From positions 1 through 64,000 of the forward strand of contig NZ_VLKH01000004.1 of the NCBI RefSeq assembly GCF_007830175.1: a stretch of 64,000 bases of DNA. The letters run 5' to 3'. The first letter of the stretch is position 1, and each line of letters begins with the position of its first letter. A program made the position numbers and the translations under genes. This document shows positions 27,416 to 35,750 of this stretch, one piece after another. Origin of the DNA: Sedimentibacter saalensis (GTDB taxonomy: Bacteria > Bacillota > Clostridia > Tissierellales > Sedimentibacteraceae). Under the pieces are notes generated by a model, which had not been told where the DNA came from, ran no database searches, and saw only the letters and a list, made by a program, of their open reading frames with translations.

Positions 27416-28351
27416 TTAAATTGGCTGATTGTCGTTGAAATAGTCATTAATCATATTCATGAAAACCTTGGCTGCCTTTGACAAGTACATATTAGGATTT
27501 GTAGAAATACATGTATACCAAAATGCATATTCATTGTCCTCTATGAAAAAGTAGTCTGCATCATACTGGCCTTCGAATATGTTGATGTACTGAAGAGGAA
27601 TCATGGTTACTCCATAGCCAGTGCTCGCCAATCTTCTGGCGCTTTCATAACTTTGCAGCGTCAGGCATGTTGCCGGATTTATTCCTGCCCTGTGAAAAAT
27701 TATGTCACACACTTGTCTGATTCTTTTATCTTTTCGAAGCATTATGAACTTTTCATCCTTGAACAAATTCAAGTCAATGGAAGAGTGATGGCTGTCCGGA
27801 ACTTTTTTGGCGTACTGAGACAGAGGATGATTTTTTTGTGTTACAATCATGAAGGGATCTTTGTACAACACTTCATGGTTCAGAGGCTCGCTGTTTTTCA
27901 GCGGATGAGTGTGCATGACAGCAAAATCTATGGTTCCATCCAGCAAAGATTTTTCCATGTTGACGGAATCAAGTTCCTTTATATATATTTCAATATTGGG
28001 GAATTCTTCTGCAAACATTGGCAATAGTTTTGGCAGCAGATATGTTCCCATGTAGACTGTTATGCCAATAGTCACTCTTCCTCTTTTTAAATCGTTGATG
28101 TAAGTTACCTCATTTTTGTAATCATCATAAATGTTCAGTATTTCAGTTGCTGCCAGGTAATATTTTTCACCTGCCATTGTAAGTGAAATTCCATCATGTT
28201 TTCTTATGAAAAGTTTTGTTCCCAGATCATCTTCAATTTTTTGTATAGCCTGACTTAGAGAGGGCTGGGCAATGAAAAGTTTTTGAGCTGCTTTTGAAAT
28301 GCTCTTTGTTTCAGCAATTGTTTTTACATATATTAATTCTCTATCGTTCAT
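27416..28351 (-). CDS. LysR-family regulator of the tricarboxylate locus
   Basis: A 311-residue LysR regulator with an N-terminal winged helix (SISKAAQKLFIAQPSLSQAI, 17-36) and an effector domain from about residue 90. It is divergent from acn-icd and upstream of prpF. A T-N11-A site sits 15 bp before its ATG, which suggests autoregulation; the same palindrome lies before the prpD promoter. A tricarboxylate coinducer is likely. Confidence 0.93.
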   Translation of the reverse strand: MNDRELIYVKTIAETKSISKAAQKLFIAQPSLSQAIQKIEDDLGTKLFIRKHDGISLTMAGEKYYLAATEILNIYDDYKNEVTYINDLKRGRVTIGITVYMGTYLLPKLLPMFAEEFPNIEIYIKELDSVNMEKSLLDGTIDFAVMHTHPLKNSEPLNHEVLYKDPFMIVTQKNHPLSQYAKKVPDSHHSSIDLNLFKDEKFIMLRKDKRIRQVCDIIFHRAGINPATCLTLQSYESARRLASTGYGVTMIPLQYINIFEGQYDADYFFIEDNEYAFWYTCISTNPNMYLSKAAKVFMNMINDYFNDNQPI

Positions 28352-28365
28352 AATTTACTCCATTC

Positions 28366-28380
28366 ATAGGTTTTGCCTAT
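28366..28380. promoter_or_regulatory. LysR-type T-N11-A site in the lysR-acn intergenic region
   Basis: ATAGGTTTTGCCTAT lies between the divergent lysR and acn genes and shares both half-sites with 26231-26245. Confidence 0.65.
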
Positions 28381-28481
28381 ATAAAATATAATAAAATCAA
28401 TATTAGACTATATTTCACAATTATTATACACTTAGTAAGTAAAATGTACAATTATTAATTTCAAAACCTTGGAGGATATAA

Positions 28482-30776
28482 ATGATTAAAATTGTTAACA
28501 ATCCTGTCCTCATTATCAACGGCAGGACCATTGTTTCTCAGGAAAATGATTTTTGTGAAGCAGCAAAATCAAACAACATGACATATGATAAAAATGAAGC
28601 AAAAAAAGGCACTATGACCTATGGAATTCTAGAAAAACACAATCATTCAAATAACATGGAAAAACTGCAGCTTAAATTTGATTCCATAACTGCCCATGAC
28701 ATAACATACGTTGGCATAACTCAGACTGCAATTGCCAGCGGAATGAAGAAGTTCCCTCTTCCATATGTAATGACAAACTGCCACAACAGTCTTTGTGCAG
28801 TAGGCGGCACAATTAACGAAGATGACCATAAATTTGCATTGTCTTCTGCAAAGAAATTCGGTGGAATTTATGTTCCGCCAAATTTAGCAGTAATTCACTC
28901 TTACAACAGAGAAATGATGACTAAGTGCGGAAACATGATTTTGGGTTCTGACAGCCACACAAGATATGGTGCTCTTGGTACAATGGCAATAGGTGAAGGC
29001 GGCGGAGAGCTTGCAAAACAACTTCTTGAGCAGACTTATGACATAAGTTACCCAGAAGTTATAGCAATTTATCTTAAAGGAAAACCAAACAAAGGCGTTG
29101 GCCCTCATGATGTTGCTCTTAATATAATTAAGGAAGTTTACAACAACAACTTTGTAAAAAACAAGGTTATGGAATTTATTGGTGACGGCATCGAGCATCT
29201 GTCTGTTGAATACAGAAACGGAATCGACGTTATGACTACTGAAACAACATGCTGGAGCTCTATATGGGAAACAGATGAGAAAGTTAAGAATTTCTATGAA
29301 GTTCACGGAAGAGAAGAAGATTACAGCATGCTCAACCCTGGAGCAATTGCATTGTACGACGGAATTGTGGAAGTTGACTTATCACAAATTAAACCTTCCA
29401 TAGCTCTTCCTTTCCATCCAAGCAACGTATATACAATTGAAGAAGTTAAAAAGAATCCTCAAGAAATATTTGCAAAAATAGAAGAAGCAAGCAAGAAAAC
29501 TTTTGAGTCAAACGACGTAAAAGTTGACATGATGAGCAAAATAGTTGACGGCAACATATATGTTGATCAGGGAATCATCGCAGGATGTTCGGGCGGAACT
29601 TTTGACAACATAGTTGCTGCAGCAGACATAATGAAAGGCAAATCAACAGGCAATGATAAGTTCTCCTTGAGCGTATATCCCGGAAGCCAGCCAGCTTATA
29701 TTGAGCTTGTAAGAAACGGGGTTGTAGCTGACCTTATGGAAGCAGGAGCTGTTATCAAGCCAGCATTCTGCGGACCTTGCTTCGGTGCCGGAGATACACC
29801 AGCAAACAACGAGTTTTCCATCAGACATGCAACAAGAAACTTCCCGAACAGAGATGGTTCAAAACCAACTGAAGGACAGGTTTCAATGGTTGCTCTAATG
29901 GATGCAAGATCAATTGCAGCAACAGCCATAAATGGCGGTATTTTAACAGCTGCAGATGAAATTGATGTTGATTATTCAGAAACAGAATACCACTTTGATA
30001 AATCAATTTACGAAAAGAAAGTTTACAACGGATGGGGCAAGGCAGATGATTCTGTGGAGCTTGTATACGGACCAAACATAAAACCTTGGCCTAAAATGCC
30101 TGAAGTGACAGAAAACATAGTTGTAAAAGTTGTTACTCACATTACAGACCCAGTTACAACAACTGACGAATTGATTCCTTCTGGAGAAACTTCTTCATAC
30201 AGATCAAATCCTATAAGACTTGCTGAATTTACTTTGAGTAGAAAAGATCCTGATTATGTTGCAAACTCAAAGAAAGTTCATGAATATGAATTAGCCCGTG
30301 AGCAAGGAAAAGATACTGCAAAAGAATTTGCTGAACTTAAGCAGGCCTTTGAAAGAATACAAAAAATTGAAGGATTTGCTATGATCAACCCTGTTGAAAC
30401 TGGAATTGGAAGCACAATTTATGCAAACAAGCCGGGAGATGGTTCTGCAAGAGAACAAGCTGCTTCATGCCAGAGAATTTTAGGCGCATGGGCAAACATT
30501 GCAAAGGAATATGCTACAAAAAGATACAGATCAAACCTTCTTAACTGGGGTATAATTCCATTCCTCATCAAAGATGAAAACTTGATTAAAAAGGATGATT
30601 TCATATTTGTTCCGGGTATTAAGAGCGCAATAGAAAACAAAGTTAATGAAATTACAGCTTATGTATTAGATGAAGAACCAAGAAAAATAACACTGTCATT
30701 GGGAGCTCTTACTGATAAAGAAAGAGAAATACTCTTAAACGGTTCACTGATTAATTACAACAAGAAAAATTTATAA
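28482..30776 (+). CDS. Aconitase-family hydratase
   Basis: A 764-residue hydratase with a 4Fe-4S cluster, converting citrate, cis-aconitate and isocitrate or close analogues. Cluster cysteines are C369 (AGCSGGT) and C430/C433 (FCGPCFG). The motifs GSDSHTRYGALG and VSMVALMDARSIAATAINGG are present. It resembles the YbhJ-like branch rather than AcnA or AcnB, so the substrate may differ. GGAGG precedes the ATG. It is followed by icd and diverges from lysR. Confidence 0.85.
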   Translation: MIKIVNNPVLIINGRTIVSQENDFCEAAKSNNMTYDKNEAKKGTMTYGILEKHNHSNNMEKLQLKFDSITAHDITYVGITQTAIASGMKKFPLPYVMTNCHNSLCAVGGTINEDDHKFALSSAKKFGGIYVPPNLAVIHSYNREMMTKCGNMILGSDSHTRYGALGTMAIGEGGGELAKQLLEQTYDISYPEVIAIYLKGKPNKGVGPHDVALNIIKEVYNNNFVKNKVMEFIGDGIEHLSVEYRNGIDVMTTETTCWSSIWETDEKVKNFYEVHGREEDYSMLNPGAIALYDGIVEVDLSQIKPSIALPFHPSNVYTIEEVKKNPQEIFAKIEEASKKTFESNDVKVDMMSKIVDGNIYVDQGIIAGCSGGTFDNIVAAADIMKGKSTGNDKFSLSVYPGSQPAYIELVRNGVVADLMEAGAVIKPAFCGPCFGAGDTPANNEFSIRHATRNFPNRDGSKPTEGQVSMVALMDARSIAATAINGGILTAADEIDVDYSETEYHFDKSIYEKKVYNGWGKADDSVELVYGPNIKPWPKMPEVTENIVVKVVTHITDPVTTTDELIPSGETSSYRSNPIRLAEFTLSRKDPDYVANSKKVHEYELAREQGKDTAKEFAELKQAFERIQKIEGFAMINPVETGIGSTIYANKPGDGSAREQAASCQRILGAWANIAKEYATKRYRSNLLNWGIIPFLIKDENLIKKDDFIFVPGIKSAIENKVNEITAYVLDEEPRKITLSLGALTDKEREILLNGSLINYNKKNL

Positions 30777-30781
30777 ATAAT

Positions 30782-30816
30782 ATGGCCTTTAAATTCCACG
30801 GAATTTTAAAGGCCAT
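30782..30816. other. Hairpin between acn and icd
   Basis: A 12-bp perfect outer stem (ATGGCCTTTAAA / TTTAAAGGCCAT) plus an inner TTCC/GGAA. There is no T run, so it probably protects or processes the message rather than ending it. Confidence 0.6.
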
Positions 30817-30843
30817 TAAACCATTATAAATTGAAGGAGATCT

Positions 30844-32046
30844 ATGGAAAAAATTAAAATGACAACACCACTGGTTGAACTTGACGGGGATGAAATGGCA
30901 CGCATAATATGGCACATGGTCAAGGAAAAATTAATACTCCCCTATGTTGAACTGAAGAGCGAATATTATGACCTGCACTTGAAAAACAGGGATAATACCA
31001 ATGATAAGGTTACAATAGATGCTGCTAATGCCATAAGAAAATACGGCGTTGGAGTAAAATGTGCTACAATAACGTCAAACAGCGACAGAAAAATCGAATA
31101 TGACTTGAAGAACTTTTTAAAAAGTCCCAACGGCACCATCAGAGACATTCTTGACGGAACCGTGTTCAGAAAACCTATTACACTTGAAACCATAACTCCT
31201 TTAATACCAAGATGGAAAAAACCAATCACCATAGCCAGACATTCATATGGAGATATATACGCTTCTACAAGCATGGAGGTTGATGCTTTCACTAAAGCAG
31301 AATTGGTTCTCACGGACAGGGACAACAATGAAAAAAGAACATTGGTCTATGACTTTAAGGAAAAAGGAATCATAATAGGTGAATACAACTTAGACTCCTC
31401 AATTAGGTTTTTCGCTGAATCCTGCTTTAAACATGCAGTTGAAGAAAAAACCAACCTGATGTTTTCAGCAAAGGATACAGTTGTTAAGGCATACGACAAC
31501 AAGTTCAAGGACATATTTGAAGAACTGTACAATGAAAAATATAAAGAACAATTTGATAACCTTGGAATCAAGTATACTTACACCCTCATTGACGATGCGG
31601 TATCAAGAATTGTAAAGTCTGAAGGCGGTATAATCTGGGCCTGCAAAAATTATGACGGGGATGTAATGAGCGACATGATTGCAACTGGATTCGGAAGCCT
31701 GGCCCTTATGACTTCAGTGCTTGTGTCACCTGACGGCGCTCATGAATACGAAGCTTCCCACGGAACTGTAAAAATGCACTATTACAGACATCTTAAGGGA
31801 GAAAAAACTTCAACAAATCCTATAGCGATTATTTTTGCATGGACAGGAGCACTGAGAAAACGCGGAGAACTGGATGGTAACATTGAACTTGTTAAATTTT
31901 CTGACAGTCTTGAAAAAGCATGCCATGACACTATAAACAGCGGTATCATGACCGGCGACTTGATTGAAATGTCTTCTATTCTCCATAAAAAATGTGTAAC
32001 TACTGAAGAAATAATAGATGTTATTTCAAATAACATTAAATTATAA
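30844..32046 (+). CDS. icd: NADP-dependent isocitrate dehydrogenase, eukaryotic-like type
   Basis: A 400-residue isocitrate dehydrogenase that makes 2-oxoglutarate and NADPH. It follows the type II (eukaryote-like) pattern: ELDGDEMARIIWHMVKEKL, KSPNGTIRDILDGTVFRKPI, YDGDVMSDMIATGFGSLALM and EASHGTVKMHYYRH. AAGGAGAT precedes the ATG. Paired with the aconitase-like gene it gives a route from citrate or aconitate to 2-oxoglutarate, beside citrate lyase for the catabolic split. Confidence 0.95.
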   Translation: MEKIKMTTPLVELDGDEMARIIWHMVKEKLILPYVELKSEYYDLHLKNRDNTNDKVTIDAANAIRKYGVGVKCATITSNSDRKIEYDLKNFLKSPNGTIRDILDGTVFRKPITLETITPLIPRWKKPITIARHSYGDIYASTSMEVDAFTKAELVLTDRDNNEKRTLVYDFKEKGIIIGEYNLDSSIRFFAESCFKHAVEEKTNLMFSAKDTVVKAYDNKFKDIFEELYNEKYKEQFDNLGIKYTYTLIDDAVSRIVKSEGGIIWACKNYDGDVMSDMIATGFGSLALMTSVLVSPDGAHEYEASHGTVKMHYYRHLKGEKTSTNPIAIIFAWTGALRKRGELDGNIELVKFSDSLEKACHDTINSGIMTGDLIEMSSILHKKCVTTEEIIDVISNNIKL

Positions 32047-32100
32047 ATCGGCAACATAACTGATGCCATTAATTAATGATAAATCCCTCTTTCAACCAAC

Positions 32101-32155
32101 TGTAGGGCGGGCCTTGCACCCGCCCGTGCAGATGGACAGCATCTCTTCCCTGCAT
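32101..32155. repeat. GTAGGGG-type palindromic element, degenerate copy
   Basis: A GC-rich hairpin (GGGCGGGCCTTGCACCCGCCC) is followed by a decayed second hairpin (GATGGACAGCATC). It has the same two-module order as the copies at 35.2 and 38.3 kb. It lies downstream of icd; the rest of 32047-32300 shows nothing else. Confidence 0.6.
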
Positions 32156-32335
32156 TTTCATATATTTTTTCATAATAAGTATCCTGACTGCAGGGTGCTT
32201 TTTTACTGTCAATAATTTTATTCTACTATAAGTTCACAAAATTGAAAATAATTTACCTTTAGTCATATTTCGTCTTGAAAAATCGTTTTCTATGTGGTAA
32301 AATATAGAAGGTGGAAATAATGGTTGAGGATAGCT

Positions 32336-32560
32336 ATGGAAATAGAAGTTAGATTGTTTGCAACATTCAGAGTTGGCAGATGGATGAACAAACGGTTGTC
32401 ATTTAAAGATGATGCTAAAATAATGGATGTTCTGGATTACCTGGGCATTAAAAAAGAAGAACTTGGACTGGTTCTTGTTAACGGAAGTTACAAGGAAGTT
32501 GACGAAAAATTGAATAATGAAGATATTCTGGCAATTTTTCCTCCTGTTGCAGGAGGTTAA
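32336..32560 (+). CDS. MoaD/ThiS-family sulfur carrier protein
   Basis: A 74-residue ubiquitin-fold protein with the C-terminal PPVAGG whose last glycine is adenylated and thiocarboxylated. MoaD-type carriers donate sulfur for the molybdopterin dithiolene. GAGGAT precedes the ATG at 32336; a TTG four codons upstream is less likely. Its place just before a pterin-dependent aldehyde oxidoreductase supports a role in its Mo/W cofactor. A putative riboswitch starts 1 bp after its stop codon. Confidence 0.85.
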   Translation: MEIEVRLFATFRVGRWMNKRLSFKDDAKIMDVLDYLGIKKEELGLVLVNGSYKEVDEKLNNEDILAIFPPVAGG

Positions 32561-32561
32561 T

Positions 32562-32647
32562 GTTCCGATTCATGGTTGACCTCATGGGCCTCTGTGAACG
32601 TTAGGGCGTGAAAAGCAATTTTTGCACCTGCCATTGCGCAAAGGGAC
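32562..32647 (+). ncRNA. Probable Moco/Tuco riboswitch aptamer
   Basis: The conserved-looking blocks TTCCGA, GACCTCATGGGCC, GTGAACG, GCACCTGCCATTG and GCAAAGGGAC appear in the order I recall for the Moco (molybdenum/tungsten cofactor) RNA. GTTCC (32562-32566) can pair with GGGAC (32643-32647) to close the structure, and ATGG can pair with CCAT. It stands before a pterin-dependent oxidoreductase operon and is followed directly by a terminator. Confidence 0.65.
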
Positions 32648-32684
32648 ACAAATAAACTGTTGTTTATTTGTGTCCCTTTTATTT
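32640..32684 (+). terminator. Expression-platform terminator
   Basis: A perfect 18-bp stem (32640-32657 with 32662-32679) has a 4-base loop and a TTATTTT tail. Its left arm includes GGGAC, the 3' strand of the putative aptamer's closing helix, so aptamer and terminator exclude each other. Confidence 0.9.
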
Positions 32685-32767
32685 TAATCGATGATTAAAA
32701 TAATTGCTCTTATAAAATTCATTGCACTGAAGGAGGTGGATTCTGACACAAGGTGTCAGAAGGTAAA

Positions 32768-33247
32768 ATGTCAAAAGGTTTAGTTGTATCGCCAGAAAAA
32801 TGTACTGGCTGCAGAACATGTGAACTGGCATGTTCCTACAGTAAAGGGGATAACTTCAATCCAAAAGATTCTGCGGTTTCAGTAATGTTCTATGACGAAA
32901 TTGGTCTGCAGATTCCTATGATGTGCATGCAATGCGATGAGCCGCACTGTATGACTGTATGTGTTGTTAACGCTCTCACGAAGGATGAAAAAACAGGCGT
33001 TGTAAATTACGACAAAGAAAAATGCATTGGATGCAAAATGTGCGTAAGCGCATGCCCATTCGGCAACATGACTTACAGTTCTAGATTAAAAAGAGTAGTA
33101 AAATGCGATATGTGCGGCGGAGATCCTCAATGTGTTAAAATGTGCGGCTATGGCGCTATTGAGTACAAGGAATTGGACGGCGCATTGGATAAGAGGAAAA
33201 TTATTGCCAACCAATTTAAAGAAGCATTTGGAGAGGGGGCTAAATAA
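32768..33247 (+). CDS. 4Fe-4S electron-transfer subunit of an aldehyde oxidoreductase
   Basis: A 159-residue DMSO-reductase-B-like ferredoxin with four cysteine clusters: [38 protein letters not shown] and [14 protein letters not shown]. It would carry electrons from the pterin-dependent catalytic subunit encoded next (1-bp overlap, TAATG). GAAGG precedes the ATG at 32768; the GTG at 32753 is less likely. It is the first gene after the riboswitch terminator. Confidence 0.9.
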   Translation: MSKGLVVSPEKCTGCRTCELACSYSKGDNFNPKDSAVSVMFYDEIGLQIPMMCMQCDEPHCMTVCVVNALTKDEKTGVVNYDKEKCIGCKMCVSACPFGNMTYSSRLKRVVKCDMCGGDPQCVKMCGYGAIEYKELDGALDKRKIIANQFKEAFGEGAK

Positions 33248-35082
33248 TGAAAGGTTATACTGGAAAATTAATAAGAGTTGATTTAACAAACAAGACTATA
33301 AAAACAGAAAAACTTAACATGAATTATGCCAAGGACTATTTCGGCGGAAGAGGACTTGGTTCAAAATACTTGTACGAAGAAGTTGACCCTACCATAGATG
33401 CTTTAAGCCCTGAAAACAAGCTTATATTCATGACCGGCCCTGTTACTGGCACATATGCTACATGTGCAGGAAGATTCAACGTTGTTGCAAAAGCTCCCCT
33501 CACAGGAACAATTGGAGCAGCTAACTCCGGCGGATATTTTGGCCCTGAGCTTAAATTTGCAGGTTATGACGGAATAATATTTGAAGGAAAATCAAACACA
33601 CCGGTTTATTTGCATATAAACGATGACTTAGTAGAATTAAAAGATGCTTCACACCTCTGGGGTAAAAATGTTTTCGAAACAACAGACATGCTTCTTGCTG
33701 AAAATGAAGACGATGCTAAAGTTGCATGCATAGGTCCTGCAGGAGAAAAACTTGTTCTTTTCGCTGCTGTTATGAATGACCGCGACAGAGCTGCAGGAAG
33801 ATCAGGCCTTGGCGCTGTTATGGGAAGCAAGAATTTAAAAGCAGTTGTAGTAAAAGGAACAAACGGAATAGGTGTTGCCAATGCAATGCAATTTAACAAG
33901 GCAGCACAGGATGCAAGAGAAAAAGTTCTGGCAAACGGAGTAACCGGAAAAAACGGCGGACTTCAAACTTACGGAACAGAAGTTCTTGTAAACATATTGA
34001 ATGAAATGCACGCCCTTCCTACAAACAACTGGCAGTCTTCAAGATTTGATGATGCAGAAAAAATAAGCGGCGAATACCTGACTGAAAAATACCTGGTTAA
34101 AAACAAAGCTTGTTTTGCATGCCCAATAGGATGTGGAAGAGTTGTAAAAATTCCTGACGGAAAATACAAAGGAATAGTTGCAGGTCCTGAATATGAAGCA
34201 GGCTGGTCATATGGAGCTTCCTGCGGAATTAATGACATCAATGAAATAGACAAGGCAAACCATGTGTGCAACATGCTGGGAATGGACCCTATAACAATGG
34301 GTGCTACTATTGCATGTGCAATGGAACTTTACGAAAAAGGTTATTTGCCTAAAGAAGATTTAGACGGCGAAGAGCTTTTATTTGGAGATGCTCAGTCAAT
34401 AATGAAATGGACTGAAAAAACCGGCAACAGAGAAGGCTTTGGAGATGTGCTTGCTCTTGGTTCATACAGAATGGCAGAAAAATATGGTCACCCTGAATTT
34501 TCAATGACTGTTAAAAAACAGGAAATGCCTGCATATGACGGCAGAGCAATTCAAGGCATGGGACTTTCCTACGCTACAAGCAACCGCGGCGGCTGCCATG
34601 TAAGAGGATATGTAACAAGCACTGAAGTTCTAGGAATTCCAATGAAGACTGATCCTCTCACTACAGAAGGAAAAGCTGCTCTCGTTAAATTGTTCCAGGA
34701 TCTTACTGCAGTTGTTGACTCTTCAGACATTTGTCTGTTCACTACATTTGCAATAGGTCTTCCTGAAGTTTCAAATCTTCTAAGAGGAACTGTAGGAATT
34801 GATATGACAGATGAAGAAATATTGAAAGCAGGAGAAAGAATCTGGAATCTTGAAAAAATATTCAACCTTGAAGCAGGACTCACCAGAGAAGATGATTATC
34901 TTCCGCCAAGACTTCTCAAGGAACCTGTAACAAGCGGTCCTTCAAAAGGAAAGGTTACTGAACTTGAAGTAATGCTCAATGAATATTATGCTGGAAGAGG
35001 CTGGGACGAATATGGCGTTCCTACAGATGAAAAGCTTGAAGAACTCGGTCTCGCAATGAAATCAGCTCAAGAAGCATATTAA
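33247..35082 (+). CDS. Tungsten/molybdenum-dependent aldehyde oxidoreductase, catalytic subunit
   Basis: A 611-residue member of the AOR family (bis-pterin tungsten or molybdenum plus one 4Fe-4S). Family motifs include [15 protein letters not shown] at the N-terminus, [21 protein letters not shown], and the cluster cysteines in [10 protein letters not shown]. It would oxidise an aldehyde to the acid. Neighbouring NADH-type subunits suggest electrons go to NAD and possibly ferredoxin; a BamB-like benzoyl-CoA reductase role is less likely as no aromatic-pathway genes are near. Confidence 0.9.
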   Translation: MKGYTGKLIRVDLTNKTIKTEKLNMNYAKDYFGGRGLGSKYLYEEVDPTIDALSPENKLIFMTGPVTGTYATCAGRFNVVAKAPLTGTIGAANSGGYFGPELKFAGYDGIIFEGKSNTPVYLHINDDLVELKDASHLWGKNVFETTDMLLAENEDDAKVACIGPAGEKLVLFAAVMNDRDRAAGRSGLGAVMGSKNLKAVVVKGTNGIGVANAMQFNKAAQDAREKVLANGVTGKNGGLQTYGTEVLVNILNEMHALPTNNWQSSRFDDAEKISGEYLTEKYLVKNKACFACPIGCGRVVKIPDGKYKGIVAGPEYEAGWSYGASCGINDINEIDKANHVCNMLGMDPITMGATIACAMELYEKGYLPKEDLDGEELLFGDAQSIMKWTEKTGNREGFGDVLALGSYRMAEKYGHPEFSMTVKKQEMPAYDGRAIQGMGLSYATSNRGGCHVRGYVTSTEVLGIPMKTDPLTTEGKAALVKLFQDLTAVVDSSDICLFTTFAIGLPEVSNLLRGTVGIDMTDEEILKAGERIWNLEKIFNLEAGLTREDDYLPPRLLKEPVTSGPSKGKVTELEVMLNEYYAGRGWDEYGVPTDEKLEELGLAMKSAQEAY

Positions 35083-35151
35083 TACTAATAAATAAACAGA
35101 ACATCCTTTATGAACGTTCAGGTAATTGACAATATTCTTATTATACAAATT

Positions 35152-35206
35152 GTAGGAGCGGGTCTCGTATCCGTTCGCGGGAGGACACGAGGTCCTCCCC
35201 TACATA
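35152..35206. repeat. GTAGGGG-type palindromic element, compact copy
   Basis: The two GC-rich modules are fused: GTAGGAGCGGGTC... directly followed by GGGAGGACACGAGGTCCTCCC, then CTAC. Ends are inverted (GTAGG/CCTAC). It lies between the catalytic subunit and the NuoE-like gene, so it is probably transcribed within the operon. Confidence 0.75.
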
Positions 35207-35270
35207 TTGATTTAACTTTGTCATAAACTAGACATCATTTGGATGTTCTGAATTTTAAATGAAGGTGATA

Positions 35271-35750
35271 ATGATGGTTGATTCAAGCATCGACTTAAAG
35301 GAATCATATGAAATATTAAATAAATATCCTCCTGAAAAAAGATTCACGCTTGCAATACTTCAGGATGTACAAAAACAATATGGATTTGTGCCCAGAGAAA
35401 CCATGAATTTAATTGCTGAATATTTAAGACTGCCTGTAAGTGAAATTTACAGCATGGCCACATTTTACAAGGCATTAAGCCTAAAGGCAAAAGGAAAATA
35501 CATTATAAAGGTTTGTAATGGAACCGCCTGTCACATAAGAGGTTCCAATGCATTGATGGATGAAGTTGCTGAAGTTCTAGACATAATTCCCGGAGAAACA
35601 ACGTCTGACGGATTGTTTTCAATTGAAATTGTTAACTGTCTAGGTGCCTGTGCCCTGGCCCCTGTCATGGTTATTGACGATAAATATTACGGCGGAATGA
35701 CAAAGGAAAAAGTGAAGTCAGTTATTGAAGAATACAGGAGGGCAAAATGA
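35271..35750 (+). CDS. NuoE/HydC-like [2Fe-2S] subunit
   Basis: A 159-residue thioredoxin-fold ferredoxin of the 24-kDa Complex I type. Cluster cysteines are in CNGTACHIRGS and CLGACALAP, and the N-terminal LAILQDVQKQYGFVP is conserved. GAAGGTG supports the ATG at 35271. The stop overlaps the start of the NuoF-like gene by 4 bp. With the next two genes it forms an NADH-oxidoreductase module resembling bifurcating hydrogenase subunits. Confidence 0.92.
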   Translation: MMVDSSIDLKESYEILNKYPPEKRFTLAILQDVQKQYGFVPRETMNLIAEYLRLPVSEIYSMATFYKALSLKAKGKYIIKVCNGTACHIRGSNALMDEVAEVLDIIPGETTSDGLFSIEIVNCLGACALAPVMVIDDKYYGGMTKEKVKSVIEEYRRAK

